From: Acanthococcus lagerstroemiae
Taxonomy: Eukaryota > Arthropoda > Insecta > Hemiptera > Eriococcidae
Assembly (NCBI GenBank): GCA_031841125.1
Contig: CM063114.1
Coordinates: 44,475,574-44,539,573, forward strand
DNA length: 64,000 nucleotides
Direction: 5' to 3'
Below the pieces are notes generated by a model that searched no databases, had not been told where the DNA came from, and was given only the letters and a program-made list of their open reading frames with translations. The first letter of the stretch is position 1. Every line of letters begins with the position of its first letter. Of the stretch, positions 12,340 to 24,346 are shown piece by piece. The position numbers were made by a program, and so were the translations under genes.

Positions 12340-12570
12340 GTGCACAACCAAGGAGGGAGCTAGGGCTAGAGGGCTGTTGCCCTAAAATTTTTTTTTGAAA
12401 CGAAAAAAAAGTTGATGCCGGTGGCCTGATGCGGTTACATTGCATTGTACGTACAAATTTACAGCTCATGAAAATAGGGAGGTGCCAAATCGAGCTTCCA
12501 CTCCTGCTCAAGTCCTTTTTCTCTAAATTCTAGCCCCCACCAAAAAGAAGTTCTGACTGCGCCTCTGAGC
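12340..12570. mobile_element. degraded MITE-like block
   Basis: Contains GGAGGGAGCTAGGGCTAGAG followed by GGCTGTTGCCCTAAAATTTT, and ends TTCTGACTGCGCCTCTGAG. It resembles the terminal regions of other G-rich local elements, but boundaries are uncertain. Confidence 0.35.
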
Positions 12571-12685
12571 AACAGGATAGGAAGGAAGACAAAATGACAA
12601 AGTAATTTTGTCAAAACAAAACAAAACAGGAAAAACCAGAGCCAGATTTCCCATAAGGATCACCAGGCTAAAGCCTCGGCGCAAT

Positions 12686-12860
12686 ATTTTTGAAAAAAAA
12701 GAAAAGAAAAGAAACAAATAGAAAAAGAAAAGAAACAAATAGAAAAAGAAAAGAAACAAATAGAAAAATAAAAGAAACAAATAGAAAAATAAAAGAAACA
12801 AATAGAAAAAGAAAAGAGAAAGAAAAGAAAAAGAAAGGAAAAAAAAAGAAGAAAAATTTT
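12686..12860. repeat. purine-rich 19-20-bp minisatellite
   Basis: Repeats of AGAAACAAATAGAAAAAGAA with a nearly pure A/G strand, decaying into AAAGAAAAAGAAAGG. It encodes only low-complexity KKRKETNRK-type frames that are not genes. Confidence 0.88.
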
Positions 12861-13325
12861 TTCAGTACAGCGAGCGAAAAATGTTTTACTCTTTTTTTCC
12901 AAGAAATATCGGATTAGCGGCGTGAATTTTCCATCAGCTTTGAGCGCAAAATACCTAAGTTCGCTTCTGAAAAAAAAAACAAAATAACAAAAATTCTAAT
13001 GTAAGATAACGAAACTCATGATGTAACAAAGAAAAAAAAAGTGAAATATTACTTTGACAAAATGACAAAAAATTGTGTAACATAACTGATTCAAATTATG
13101 CTGAAAATTCGTTCATTCATATAATTTGTTCGTTTTTTAGGGGAGAAAGCTTTTCAAGGGCTAACCCCACCCCCTTATATTTACGTCTATGCAGCCAGTA
13201 TTAAAGGTAGTCAACTTACTAGGCAAGCAAATAGTTTCTCAGCCAATATTCAAAGTTTTCAGCTTTTCAGGTAACCTGCCAGCTGAATTTCTGTTCTCTC
13301 TTTTTCGCAGAATTCTCAATGTGCT

Positions 13326-14799
13326 AAAAACTTGCCACTCTTGCTTTTACCATGGGTGGGAGAATATTCCGGGATCCAACTGTCGTGTCACAGCCAGCTT
13401 TCAGCTTTCCAGCTAACCAGCCAGCTGAATTTCTGTTCTCTCTTTCTCGCGAATTTCTCAACATGCTAACAAGCTACCTTGCGGATCGCGAGGTAGTAAC
13501 AGGGTGTTTGCCATTGAGACTGTGCAAATTGTAGAAGCGCTAGTGTAGAATAGGTATTTTTTGATAAGCAAACGGTGACTTGACGTCACTCATGTGTAAC
13601 GTCTTCTTTCTCCCCCCCCCCCGGAACATGAAAGCTGGCGACGGTACACGCACATCATGGAAGTTCAAGGCTTCAGACTGTGAAGCTGCAGACTGCAATC
13701 ACGCAGCCAGACTTTGATCAATACAGAACATAAATACTAGAATACATTTCCATTTTCCGTTTTAATTCATTCCAAGCGGCAAGCAGAAATCAAACACTCT
13801 ACCTTTACAAGACAAATAAATTCAAAGGACATAAATCCCACAAATTTCAGATACAGGAGTTTCAATGAATATGAACTGATAACTGCTGATAACAATTCAA
13901 AGAGGGACAGGAATTTTGTTTCAATTCAAATAAACGAGGAATTTTACTTCAATTCAAATAAAGTTGTGTTCTTGCTTCAGAAAACGCACATTGATGTGTT
14001 CTTACTCCTCATTACAATGTTTATAAGATGCAAAGACATTAGCTCCACGCTCCACTTCTGGTCACACAACGCGTGAAATATTCGTGAGACGTTCGAATGC
14101 GAGAAAGATAATCTTTCATTTCAAAAACAAAACGTGATCTGCCAATTATTTATTCACGTTTTTCGTTAATTCCGCTACACGATTATAATAGAAGTTCAAA
14201 TTTGTGGTTGAAGGCAGTTGATGGTTTTGGATGATTCCTCGTTCCAGATAACAAAAAGACAAAGGTAAATTGTCAAACAAGAAACAAAATATTTGTGAAA
14301 GACCTGAAATAGAATATCAAAATTACCATGTACCTAATACTGCTGTTTATGAGACATAACACATCGCATTATTCTTCGGAAAATTTCCTGATAAGAGTAC
14401 CACAGAATGTTGCATGTACCTACTTTGTTCAATTCAAATACATTATACGCTAATTCAACCAAGAACCCATTTCATACAAACAAACAATACACTTACCTCT
14501 TCTAAATCCAGTTAGTGTCTTCACTTTCTTTGAGGAAATAGTTACTTTTGTAGAAAAGTACAAATCGCACAATACTGTCATGTGTAAAATACAAAATCAC
14601 GAAATAAAATGTAGAAGGCAACTGAGCTAAAACTGAACTATGAGCTGTAAACAATTCAGTCGTATTTAGAGAAATGATGAGGAAGATGAAAATTTGATTG
14701 AAATAGGGTGTTTGCTTGCAGCGCTCCGCGCGGCAAACACCCTAAAAACTTGCCACTCTTGCTTTTACCATGGGTGAGGAATATTCCGGGATCCAACTA
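13326..14799. repeat. 1.4-kb interval bounded by direct repeats of about 56 bp
   Basis: TAAAAACTTGCCACTCTTGC followed by TTTTACCATGGGTG and AATATTCCGGGATCCAACT occurs at about 13326-13381 and again at 14742-14799. Just before the second copy is a palindrome AGGGTGTTTGC...GCAAACACCCT (14705-14743) around a GC-rich loop GCGCTCCGCGCGG. The first copy is followed at about 13500 by another AGGGTGTTTGCC. No coding sequence inside. Confidence 0.6.
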
Positions 14800-14942
14800 A
14801 CGTATCACAGACAGCCAGAAGTCAGACTAATAGGCTGCCCGGTGACAGTACAATAGGCTGCCCGGTGACAGTACAATAGACTGGCCGTGAGCGAAACGTG
14901 TAGTGCCGAGTAGGGCCCTAATATAGGTATATCAGTTGGCGA

Positions 14943-15179
14943 CAGGAACGAAACTACGGGGGTCAAATTGCCCCCAAGCCTCCAAGCTACCGCCGGAGTT
15001 CAGAAATTTTAATTGATGGATCAAAAAAGTTACATCCAACTGGTCAAAAAAGATTTCAAGGATTTCTATTTTAGACCCTACTAAAAATGTTGATACTAGG
15101 GCATTGTGAGTTGAGTCAGTTGGGAATTTAACAAGTTTTGCCCCCCCTCACCCAAAATAACTCTTTACTTACGTTTTTG
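14943..15179. mobile_element. diverged CAGGGACGTACC-family MITE
   Basis: Begins CAGGAACGAAACTACGGGG and ends GCCCCCCCTCACCC...CTCTTTACTTACG. The interior has GAGTTGAGTCAGTTGGGAAT, a family word. Ends are too degraded for a target duplication. Confidence 0.55.
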
Positions 15180-16303
15180 GGTGACGAAGTAGACTTAAGG
15201 GTAAAACTTCTAGTGTCTTAAAATGAGCAAAAATAACCGATCGTGGGAAAAAAGTTGTTACCTAGTTTCGAAAACTCTTCCAAAAGCTGTGAGTTTTGTC
15301 TGATCTAGCAAGCCGAAATGCGCCAGCTTTCAAATTATAGAGTATCAACTGTACTGCAACTGCACAGCAGCCGAATTTACTCCAATTAAACCCGGCGTAC
15401 CAGTTTTCTGGAAATTCCTGTCAATCGGCGGAAAAATACTTATTAACTTAAACAAATACCCGCGGGAATAAATTTGTTCGCAGTATAATACTTTGTGGCT
15501 GTCCACAAATCATGATCTCCTTGAAAATATCGCTTCTCTCTACCATTTTTTCTTTTCTTTTCTTATCGTGTTAACTGTGTATCGCCGATCAATGGTACTG
15601 CGTGAGATCATGAGAAGGTCGAAAAATCTATTTCCAGATTCTCGGATTTTACAGTCGAAGAGATTATATGGGAGGCTGAGATCCGAAAAGCTCTCTTGCC
15701 TTTCCTTCAACTCACCGTATTAAAACCGATCGATGTTAATTCCGTCGATATTATTTCCGCTTAATTTAAATTCAATTACCCGTAAATTAAGAGTGATGGT
15801 GGCACGCGAGGGGCTCGAAAATGGTGAACGCGACTTGTTTTCTCATTACGTACTAGAATCTTATTACCTCTATATATTCGAACATGTAGTAACGCAATAA
15901 TCATAATCAGTGTGGAGAATGTTATTCTCGTGTGTTTCCCTCGCTGTTGGATGCAGCAGTGTACCTTAAAGTTTCGAGAAAATGTGGATGCAGAGCACGA
16001 AAATGAAATTAGTAACGGATGTGTAAATCGTACTGTGGATCAGTCAAGATTTGGTGAAAACAGACAAAGAAACAAATTAACTGCTACAAAAGATTTTGTT
16101 TTGAAAATAGACTTGAATATAAAATGATTGGATAAATATTTTTGAGCTGATCGTTAAATAAATTATTAATTTGGATCACAAATCATTGATCCTAAAAGGA
16201 TTGTGATCTATTATTTGTCGATAATTTGATTCAAATGTCTGTAGAATCCACGTAACAGAGATGTAGCCGAGGAGGGTTTAGACTCCCTTGTGGTTTTGTC
16301 AAA
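15180..16303. other. no gene recognised
   Basis: Moderate-complexity sequence with short open frames at 15.5 and 15.9 kb that lack splice context or motifs. 16170-16215 contains an imperfect inverted AATCATTGATCCT/AGGATTGTGAT. Confidence 0.4.
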
Positions 16304-16520
16304 TGCCGTAAACTGGGGTAACTTCGGATTTGTGGGGGAATTCCGAACAATAGATTAGAACCGGAACATCGGTTTTCATCACATTACAGTGCAGTTACAA
16401 GTCCCAGTTTTTATTTGACACTCTAGTAAACACAGAAATAACACATCTAACCAGTGTTACTCCAGTTCTGGTTATGTCCGAAGTTCCCCCACAAATCCGA
16501 AACTACCCCAGTTTACCGTA
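16304..16520. mobile_element. short CCGTAAACTGGGG MITE
   Basis: Inverted ends of about 34 bp: left CCGTAAACTGGGGTAACTTC then GGATTTGTGGGGGA, right the complement of the same (TCCCCCACAAATCC...CCAGTTTACCG). The middle has AACATCGGTTTTCATCAC and CCAGTGTTACTCCAGTTC, shared with the copies at 18854, 24347 and 33197. Confidence 0.85.
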
Positions 16521-17590
16521 GTGTTTTCTCTAATTTCAGCACCTCCCAACATCTCACCCTCCCTTGGTCAAGACCAGACTCCCCTCGAACTCTATAGGCT
16601 GACTCTGTAGGGTAACGTGAGAAAAACGCAACAGAACATGTGGTACAGCGATAGCCGGGCAGAAAAACACGTGCGTGACACTGAACTATAAAATATGAAA
16701 TACAGGAAGTCTCTCTCGCGCTTCGTCATCGTATCTAATTTTGTTTACAAATAAATCCAACAGCTTATTATATCGGGCTAAAAAAAGCACGACGTATGAA
16801 TTGGTTCGCAGGAGTACTGCATCTGGTCAATTCAGAGCTTCCTCCGATTGTAAAGCGTCGCCAATTAAGGTGTATGTAGCGCACTCGTTCCACAATTAAA
16901 ATGAGGATCTGCCTCAATTCAGAGTTGCAAAAAGAGTAAACATTTCAATCGAGCGAATAACACGAATGCCTAGAAGCCCGGCTGATTAAAAAAACACGAT
17001 GACGAAATACAAAAGTTGAAACAGTAAGCGCAGCACGGACTCGGCTTCAAATTTAATCAAAATGAAAAATTACGTGTAAATACTTCAAACGAGGTCGCAG
17101 ATTATGCGGTTCGCCGGCGAATGTCAGCTGAGGACGAAAAATTACGCGCTTAGTTGTGCAAATGAGTAATGCTTCGAATAGGGAACAAGAGAAGAAAAAA
17201 AACACATGTTAAGTAGCCGCTGATGTATGACGAAAATATGACGAAAACTTCAAAAATAAATAGAACTTCAAATGACTGTTAAAAATTAGTTCGGGTATTT
17301 GCACCTTTTCGCTAATTTATTATGCTTAACTTCAATGTGCAGAAGATTTTGTATATACCTGTGAAATTCTTCAATGGAATGTTAATCAGCTGGTTAATAA
17401 TGTAACGAAGTATTTTAGTTTAGATTTCGGTTGGCGAAAAGGGAGGTTCTTTCCCTCTTTCAAGTCATCTAGTCTGTGCGCGAGGATCTTCAAGATCAAA
17501 AGACAAAATGTGACAAATGACTGTAATGACCAGAGTGAAGTAAAATTACCAATTCAAAAAGTTTTCTAACCGCTGCTAACCTCAATGGAT
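16521..17590. other. no gene recognised
   Basis: Unique-looking sequence. Nothing with splice context or domain motifs was seen on either strand. Confidence 0.4.
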
Positions 17591-18169
17591 CGCCGCTGTG
17601 ACATTCGTAATAACAAATCAGGAAACTCCGTCATAGATCACTCCATCTGGGTACTTCAAAGTTGGGGTAACAGTGGTGATTTACTGACAACAGAGCTTTT
17701 CTCTTTTGGCAATAAATCGCCATGTTCGCATTAAGGTGACTGTGGTGATCTACAACAGAGCGTTCTGACTGGTGGATTGCTATAGGCTATAGTGGAGGTT
17801 GAGGTACCATAAAGATGAACTACAACAGAGCGATCATCGCACATCTTACTTCAACGTTGATGTGACAATAGTTTGTTTTAACTGGTTGCTGATCGCCATA
17901 GTGGGACTGAGCAGGTATCAGAGTGTAGTAAACTACAAAAAGCTTTCTAATTGACTGATGTAGATCACCATGTAGGCAATACAAATGTAACAGCAATGAC
18001 TGACTGAACGTTCTGATTGGTTACAGACTGCTATAGTGGGGGTTGGAGTACCACAGTGACGAACTACAACAGAGTGATCATCACATCTTACTTCAACGTT
18101 GACCTAGCAGTAATGTGCTCTAACTATCTAACTAGCTGTTATTAGCCATAATGGGATTGAGAATTAGCG

Positions 18170-18590
18170 ATGAAAAATGCTCGTGCATTTTCTTTTGGTG
18201 AGCATATTCTCAAAATGCTCGAGCATATGCTCAGCATGAGAATATGCTTAAAATTACAGAGCATCTTCTATTGGATGAGAATATGCTGAGCATTTGAGCA
18301 AATGCTCAGCATTTTAAAAATTTATACTCGTTTTATCTGTATAAATGAGAAAATGATCAAAAAATGAGAAAATGTTTGAAAAATGCTCATTAATTCTATG
18401 CTTTTCCGAGCATTTGCTCATTAGGCATATATAAATGAGAAAATGCTCATTTTTTCAATGCTTGGCTGATCATTTGCTCATTGAGCATATGCTCAAATTT
18501 TGGAGCATTTACTCAACGAGCATATGCTGAGAATATTCTTAAAATGCTCAGCATTTTAAAAATTAGCATATTCTTATTTCCATCACTTGA
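18170..18590. repeat. dense cluster of GAGCATATGCTC palindromes
   Basis: About 20 copies of ATGCTC, GAGCAT or AGCATATTCTCA in both orientations form nested small palindromes (AAATGCTCGAGCATATGCTC, GCATTTGAGCAAATGCTC). It sits within the old 245-bp tandem repeat and matches no other block here. Confidence 0.75.
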
Positions 18591-18853
18591 ACTACAAGGA
18601 GCTTCCTATTTAACTGTAAATCGCTATGTTAGCGTTACAGCCAAGTGGCGATCAATAACAAGAGTGTTTTCTGATTGGTTTTGCAAATTGCTACAGTGGG
18701 GGTTAAGGTACTATATAGTAACGAACTACAACAGGGAGATCATCATAGCTTACTTCAATGTCGATGTAATAGTGGTACGTTCTAACTGGTTGCTAATTAC
18801 CATATGGGACTAAGGTACCAGTAGCGGACTATAAGGGGCGTTCTAAATAAGTG

Positions 18854-19080
18854 TACCATGAACTGGAGTAACTTCGGATTTGTGGGGAACTCCGGGATTT
18901 GCCAGTTTTATACATTAAAACTGGAACATTGGTTTTCACCACGTGACAGTGTAGCTACAAGTCTCAGCTTTTATTCGACTCCCTAGTTAACGAAGAAATA
19001 ACACATCTAACTAGTGTTACTCCAGTTCTGGCTATGTCCGGAGCTCCCCCACGAATCCGAAGTTACCCTAGTTTATGGTA
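18854..19080. mobile_element. short TACCRTAAACTGGGG MITE
   Basis: Left TACCATGAACTGGAGTAACT, right end GAAGTTACCCTAGTTTATGG followed by TA. The interior matches the copy at 16304. TA at each edge is consistent with a Tc1/mariner-type TA target. Confidence 0.8.
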
Positions 19081-19174
19081 AATCGCCATTTTGGCAATAC
19101 AGTATATAACAATGGCAATCAACAACAGAGCGTTCTAACTGTAATGGCTGCAAATTACTATAGTGAGGTTGAAG

Positions 19175-19560
19175 CAGGGACGTACCGATAGGGAGACAGG
19201 GGGAACTCCCCCCCCCTTGTATGAACTTTTCAGGCAGCAGTTGGGAAAATTTACCATTTCAGTCAGGCGAGTTGAGAAAATCCAGCAAGTTAAAAGGTTT
19301 ATTTATTTATTTATTTTGCTTTGATTCTTGGGAATTGAGAAGTTTGGGAAAGTCCAACATGTCAAAAGTTTTTTTTTTTCTTCTTTGGCATTGATACTTG
19401 GGAATTTTGAGTTGAGTCAGTTGAAAAAATCCAACCAGTTAAAACGTTTTGCATGTTTTTTTTTTGCTTTAATACTTGAGAATTCTGAGGTGGGTCAGTT
19501 GGGACTTTCGCAATTTTTACCCCCCCCCCTCCCCAGGAAGAACTCTTTGGTACGTCCCTG
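19175..19560. mobile_element. CAGGGACGTACC MITE, best-preserved copy
   Basis: 386 bp, starting CAGGGACGTACC and ending GGTACGTCCCTG, a perfect 12-bp inverted repeat. Flanks are GGTTGAAG (19167-19174) and GGTTGAGG (19561-19568), 7 of 8 identical. The interior is C-run, then three to four monomers (ATTTTGAGTTGAGTCAGTTG, AAAATCCAACCAGTTAAAA), then C-run. It is the reference for the family expanded in the GS intron. Confidence 0.87.
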
Positions 19561-19978
19561 GGTTGAGGCACCCGTGGCAAATCATACCAGAGCTTTCTGA
19601 TTCACTTTAAATTGCCATGCTGACATAAATGTAACAGTGGTGATCAACAAAGAGGTTTCTGGGTTGCGAATCATTACAGTGGGATTGAGGTACCAGCAAT
19701 GATTACAACAAAGTTTTCTAAATTGTCCTATTAGCCTGTTTATGTACCTCCCTGGAGGACAGGATTACTGTTAATCTGTCGCATTCAACTGATTAAGGTA
19801 TCACTTTCGGAGTATCATTTTTTTTTTCTTTTGAAATTAAATTTCTATTTCTGTAGAAAGATTTCAAAGTTAATTTTGTAATGAGTATTTTGTACTACTT
19901 GATAGTTCAGTATTAGGAGGGTGCTGAGGGCGTCAATTTTCATAGTGTCCATTTCTGAGTGTGAGTGAACTTGGTAAT

Positions 19979-20154
19979 ATTCCGTGTGTAGGGTGTACCT
20001 ATTCACCTTTTCTTCTTCTGTATTCCAGAGCGCTTTCGGCTGTTATTCCATCATCGGTGTAGTACCCTCTCTCCACTGATGATGGCATAACAGCCGAAAG
20101 CGCTCTGAAATACAGAAGAAGAAAAAGTGAATTGGCACACCCTACACACGGAAT
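19979..20154. mobile_element. near-perfect 176-bp palindrome
   Basis: The arm ATTCCGTGTGTAGGGTGT...TTCTTCTTCTGTATTCCAGA then GCGCTTTCGGCTGTTAT pairs with its complement. Arms are about 80 bp with only a handful of mismatches, around a loop near GTAGTACCCTCTCTCC. It could fold as one long hairpin. Confidence 0.82.
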
Positions 20155-20432
20155 GTCAATTTTCATCTTGCTTCTCACACTAGAAAAGGTTAATCCGCCC
20201 CTGGATAGAATCTGAAATCCGATACCGATGTCGAAAGATTGGGAGAAAATGCTGGCCATTACTGATATCAATATCCACAACATTCTCATCATGAGAACAT
20301 TGATCTACTCCAAGTAGGAACTGAAAGCATTCAAAAGTTCGGAGTCAAACAAATATTTCATTGAAGGATGAATTAAGAATATATCGAGTATGCAAAACTA
20401 AACGATCACTTTGCTGTTCTATCTGAACTTAG

Positions 20433-21360
20433 TACCGTCTACTGGGGTAATATTGGACACTGGTGGTAGTGTTGGCCACTCGTGACTTATTGTTTGCTGA
20501 TAACAATACTAGCGCTCCTACAACAAGTTACGAGCTAATATTACCACCGGTGTTCAATATTACCCTGTTGACTTTACTGATAACGATACCAGCGCTCCTA
20601 CAAGTCATGGGTGGCTGATATTATGACCCCAGTTGACTTTACTGATAAGGATACTTTAGAACTCTATAGTTGTGTTCGTGTAAACGCAAAAATTGGCACT
20701 TTTTAACACCGAGAATTTTTGCCGTTTGATGTCCGGAGTTCAGTGTTTGCTGTTTTATTTACCAGTAGGGTAACACTGGTGTTAACACCAGTGTTAAAAA
20801 TGTTGACGCTGCTACCAGAGTAGAGTTGAGTTTGGTGTTGTTTAGTGTCGTTTGGTGTCACGGTGTGTTTTTATGGTGTTAGCTGAATGTTTATGTTTGT
20901 TCAATTTGATCTCTACCAACCCAACACTTTTCTGTACACGTGTCGTCATCTCAGTGTTACATCGAGTTAACCCTAGCCGAATGCTGTGTAACTAAACAAA
21001 CACAACTTATAAGAATAGGTAAAGACACGACACCATGATGGATTGGTTGTAGTACCGCACCATCACAATGAGACACACAGAGAAAAATCTTTAAAATATG
21101 ATCCCAAAAGATCTTGAAAAATATTGCGTTATGTAGATAGGAAATTTTAAGTACGATAAATTTTATTATCTTCAGTTCTTCATAAACAGCAATATTTGTC
21201 TAGATATATTAGCAACTAAAGTTACACACGTTCTTATGACAGTTCCACTTGCTACCAATCCGTCAAGGCGTCGTGTCTTTACCAATTCGTATAGAATCTT
21301 AACGATACTAGCGCACCTATAACAAGTCATAAGTGGCCAATATTACCCCAATTGACGGTA
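20433..21360. mobile_element. 928-bp element with TACCGTCWACTGGGGTAA ends
   Basis: Left TACCGTCTACTGGGGTAATA, right complement TACCGTCAATTGGGGTAATA. The left half holds internal repeats of the end (ACTAGCGCTCCTACAACAAG, GATACCAGCGCTCCTACAAG). The core includes GGTGTTAACACCAGTGTTAA. It is related at its ends to the 29098-30075 element and the short CCGTAAACTGGGG MITEs. No transposase seen. Confidence 0.72.
21006..21294. mobile_element. fold-back element nested in the 928-bp element
   Basis: Left CTTATAAGAATAGGTAAAGA then CACGACACCATGATGGATTG. The right end is its complement (CAATCCGTCAAGGCGTCGTG, TCTTTACCAATTCGTATAG). The same ends are found at 22451-22893. Confidence 0.62.
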
Positions 21361-21999
21361 TGTTTTACTTGTACTGTGCATTACTTTTGGAAAACCGATA
21401 AAAGAATCTTATTTTGGGATGTTTTCGACTGTTTTTAGAACAAATATAGTAGTTATTCACCATTTTTACAAATTAACATCAAAATATGAAAAGATATTGG
21501 TTAGGAAATAAAAGGAACCTGACAAAATTATTAGTGATTCTTGCAAATCTTGTCCTCCAATGAGATAACAGGAAGAGGTTTGGTTAGAACACTCGCCAAG
21601 TGGTAACAGGCTATAATTGATAATAAGGTGAATGTGACAACTTACAATGGGGCGTTGTAATTGGTTGTAGAGTATAGGTACTACGTACATGCAGTGGGGT
21701 TGAGTATAAATCGCCATACTGGCATTAAAATAACTATAGTGAACTACAACTGGTTGCCAACCGCTGTTTTGGTGTTGAGAGACTGTTGGTAATAACGAGG
21801 CTTTCCAATTTGTTATTAATTGTCGTCCTTATAATCGTTGCGAGGTACAATAGGTGACATTTTAATTATGGCTATACAACGTGGTTGAAAAGTGCCGAAC
21901 TTTCAGTAAGGCGTTTTGATTGGTCATAAATCGTCTGGATTGGCATATGAATGTAACAGTTGTGAGCTATCTACAACAGCGCATTCTAACTGGTTGCAA

Positions 22000-22345
22000 A
22001 TTGTTAGAATGGAAGAGTTTCAAAGAGCGTCAGTCAAGTCTGGAAGAATCTGAAACCGGTACAGAGCTCTCTGAAAAGGTATCAGTCAAGTCTGAAATCG
22101 TTTCACAAACTTAGGAAAGTTTGAAAGAAACGTTTAAAGCGTCTGAAAGAGTTGTAAGCAAATCTAGATGAGCCTGAAACGAGTGTAGAACATTTTGAGA
22201 AAGTCTTAATCAGGTGTAGAGGAGTTTCGAAAAGAATCATATAGTCAAGTTTTGGAGAATCTTGGAAAGTCTTGAAGTGCCCCAATAAGCTCAAACGGGT
22301 TTTAAAGAGCCAGAATGGGTGTTAGACAAGTCCGAATAATACAAT
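22000..22345. repeat. degenerate repeat tract, reverse orientation of 1-2050
   Basis: Repeated GAATCTGAAA, GTCAAGTCTGGA, GAAAGTCTTGAA words with irregular spacing. These are complements of those at the left end of the window. Confidence 0.6.
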
Positions 22346-22450
22346 CTGAAAGTTATTTGAAATAATATTAATTGTAGAAAGGGAGAAGTTGATGATTTCT
22401 TTCATATTTCACTGAAATTCGACTGTTACACGATTCGTGAAATCTACTAG

Positions 22451-22893
22451 GGCTCTATAAGTATAGGTAGAGGCACAACGCCATAGTTTGAACGTGTTTT
22501 CCTGGGAAGGAAAGGGGGAATATCGAAGTATCATCAATCTGCTTGGTGTACCGGGTTATCATGTTATACAGTTAACATTTTCATAAATAAATTCTTATCG
22601 TTATCAACAATTAACAATATTACACCACGATCGAAGATAGTTTTCTTTTCAATTTATTTTTCTGGCTGTTATCATTCATTTGTGAATGCAGTTCGTTGCT
22701 GCCAACCACGTGCCATCTTGAAATATTCAATTACCTAGGTATATAGTTAAATTCAAAGTAGCAATAAAAAACGATAACAAAATTGTTAAATATTAACACC
22801 GGCCGGTATGTTCATGTGATAACTGATACTGCTGATACCGCTACGTTCAAACTAATATGGCGTCGTGACTCTACCCATCATACATCTGAAGCC
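22451..22893. mobile_element. 443-bp fold-back element, same ends as 21006-21294
   Basis: Left GGCTCTATAAGTATAGGTAG then AGGCACAACGCCATAGTTTG. The right complement is GATGGGTAGAGTCACGACGC. The AT-rich middle contains TTATCGTTATCAACAATTAA. No coding potential. Confidence 0.65.
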
Positions 22894-24346
22894 TTAGGTA
22901 CTACCTTCCTAAAGATTTTCGATGCGATATTTACCTGTAAATGACGTTGTTTCACTACAAAATATAATGGTCTAATGGAAAAAATGTGTAACACAAAAGG
23001 TGAGGCCAGATTTTTTTCTCACGAATTCTTTTCATCAGTCCGTACGTCAGAAGAACGAACTGTGTAGGTGCGTATTCAGGACGGACCTGCGTCATTATTT
23101 CAAACACACCCTTAATTTGTGAACTGTTGAAAAGATGAAACCTTATGAACTTGATACCACGTGTATTACTTCATTACGCAGAAATTAAACACTTACACTC
23201 GTGTTCCGTGTGCATATTATCTTTCCGGCCCATTTTACGTTATGTTGATAAATTAATATAACCTACTAGCTTATTATGCGACCGTTCTGCGAGAGCACAT
23301 CTCCTTGGCAACAGGCTCGCAGGCTAATTGCCCATATTATTAGGTTTGGTCGTTAAGCTCGTGTAAATTGTTCGACAGTGTGGGAATAACCGTCGTGATG
23401 CGTTGCTAGTCACTTCGAGTGTGTGACTGACGAGTGCTCGATTGTTACACGACTTATGGTACATTTTCGGGGATAGTGAAATGAATTGTTAACTCGATGG
23501 CTCGGTGACTTTCGCAGGGAAAACCCAGGCTCATACCGCCGGTCGACAAGAAGAAAGAGGGCATTGCTCCCTCCTTGAGCAGACGCCGTTCCTCCCCCAA
23601 CAGATAGCCCAGGATTTCTTTTTGCCTTTTGCGCGTGAGATTTTTCAATTTTGCCTCAAGTCCCGCCCCTCAGGAAAAAGCTAACCCCCTGAAGAAGTGA
23701 TGGCGCTACCGGCTTAGGGAAGCCTGATGCGGGGATGCGTATTCCTATTAAAACCCTGGTCAAGAAGTTGTAACATCTATCCTCATCTGTTGTCAGATTA
23801 TACCGGGGTTATGTAATGCCCAATGATTTACATTCTGAGACGTGAGTGCTTCTCATCGAAACTACCGAGAATTACGGGCAATTTCATTGTTTCCAGAGGA
23901 TGAGCTGTCTTTGTGGCTACGTGTAATAGTTATAAATTTCGAATACTCGTCGGAGATTATAAGCTTAAGCTACTCGCGTACTTACAAAACCGCAGACGAG
24001 TTTATCATGGAAGCTCCAGCGAGTTCCCTTTTCAAACACCAATCTCTGAGTTGTGCAGTGCATTGAAACCATCGCGTGGAACGCCCGATAATACGAAAAT
24101 AATCTTCTTGCCACACCCGTGCAAACTTTTTCCGAAGTATTAAACTCGCTTAGTCACGGGACACCTCACAATCGAACATCGAGCGAAAAATTTACTTACA
24201 GTCCGATGCGTTATAATGGTTTCCAAATTCTATAGGTAATCCTTCCAACCGCGGAGAAATTCCCATTTCTCCCGTTGGCATGTAGTTATGGGTATGAATC
24301 GTATGATTTATTTGTTTTATAGCATCGCTAATCAAAAACAAAAAAT
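22894..24346. other. no gene recognised; more GC-balanced stretch at 23.2-24.2 kb
   Basis: Open frames on both strands at 23454-24143 are up to 76 codons but have no splice sites that join them or domain motifs. 23740-23830 (CCTATTAAAACCCTGGTCAA, TTATACCGGGGTTATGTAAT) looks like decayed transposon sequence, family unknown. Confidence 0.35.

Larger units (their letters stand above)
17600..22000. repeat. old tandem repeat of about 245 bp, interrupted by younger elements
   Basis: The phrase GCTATAGTGGGGGTTGAGGT with TACC recurs in diverged form at about 17785, 18035, 18695, 19160, 19675 and 21690. Companion phrases are CTACAACAGAGCGTTCTAAC and AATCGCCATGTTGGCATTAA. Units are heavily mutated, and later insertions at 18854, 19175, 19979 and 20433 split it. 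Confidence 0.65.

Noticed and set aside
12523..12917. Low-complexity KKRKETNRK and FFYLFLFF frames
   Set aside because: Purine-rich minisatellite read in several frames on both strands; no gene signal.
18481..18813. 110-codon plus-strand frame
   Set aside because: Starts inside the GAGCAT palindrome cluster and runs through the old 245-bp tandem repeat. No motif.
23454..24143. Possible exons in a GC-balanced stretch
   Set aside because: Open frames on both strands overlap, no consistent splice sites join them, and 23740-23830 looks like decayed transposon DNA.
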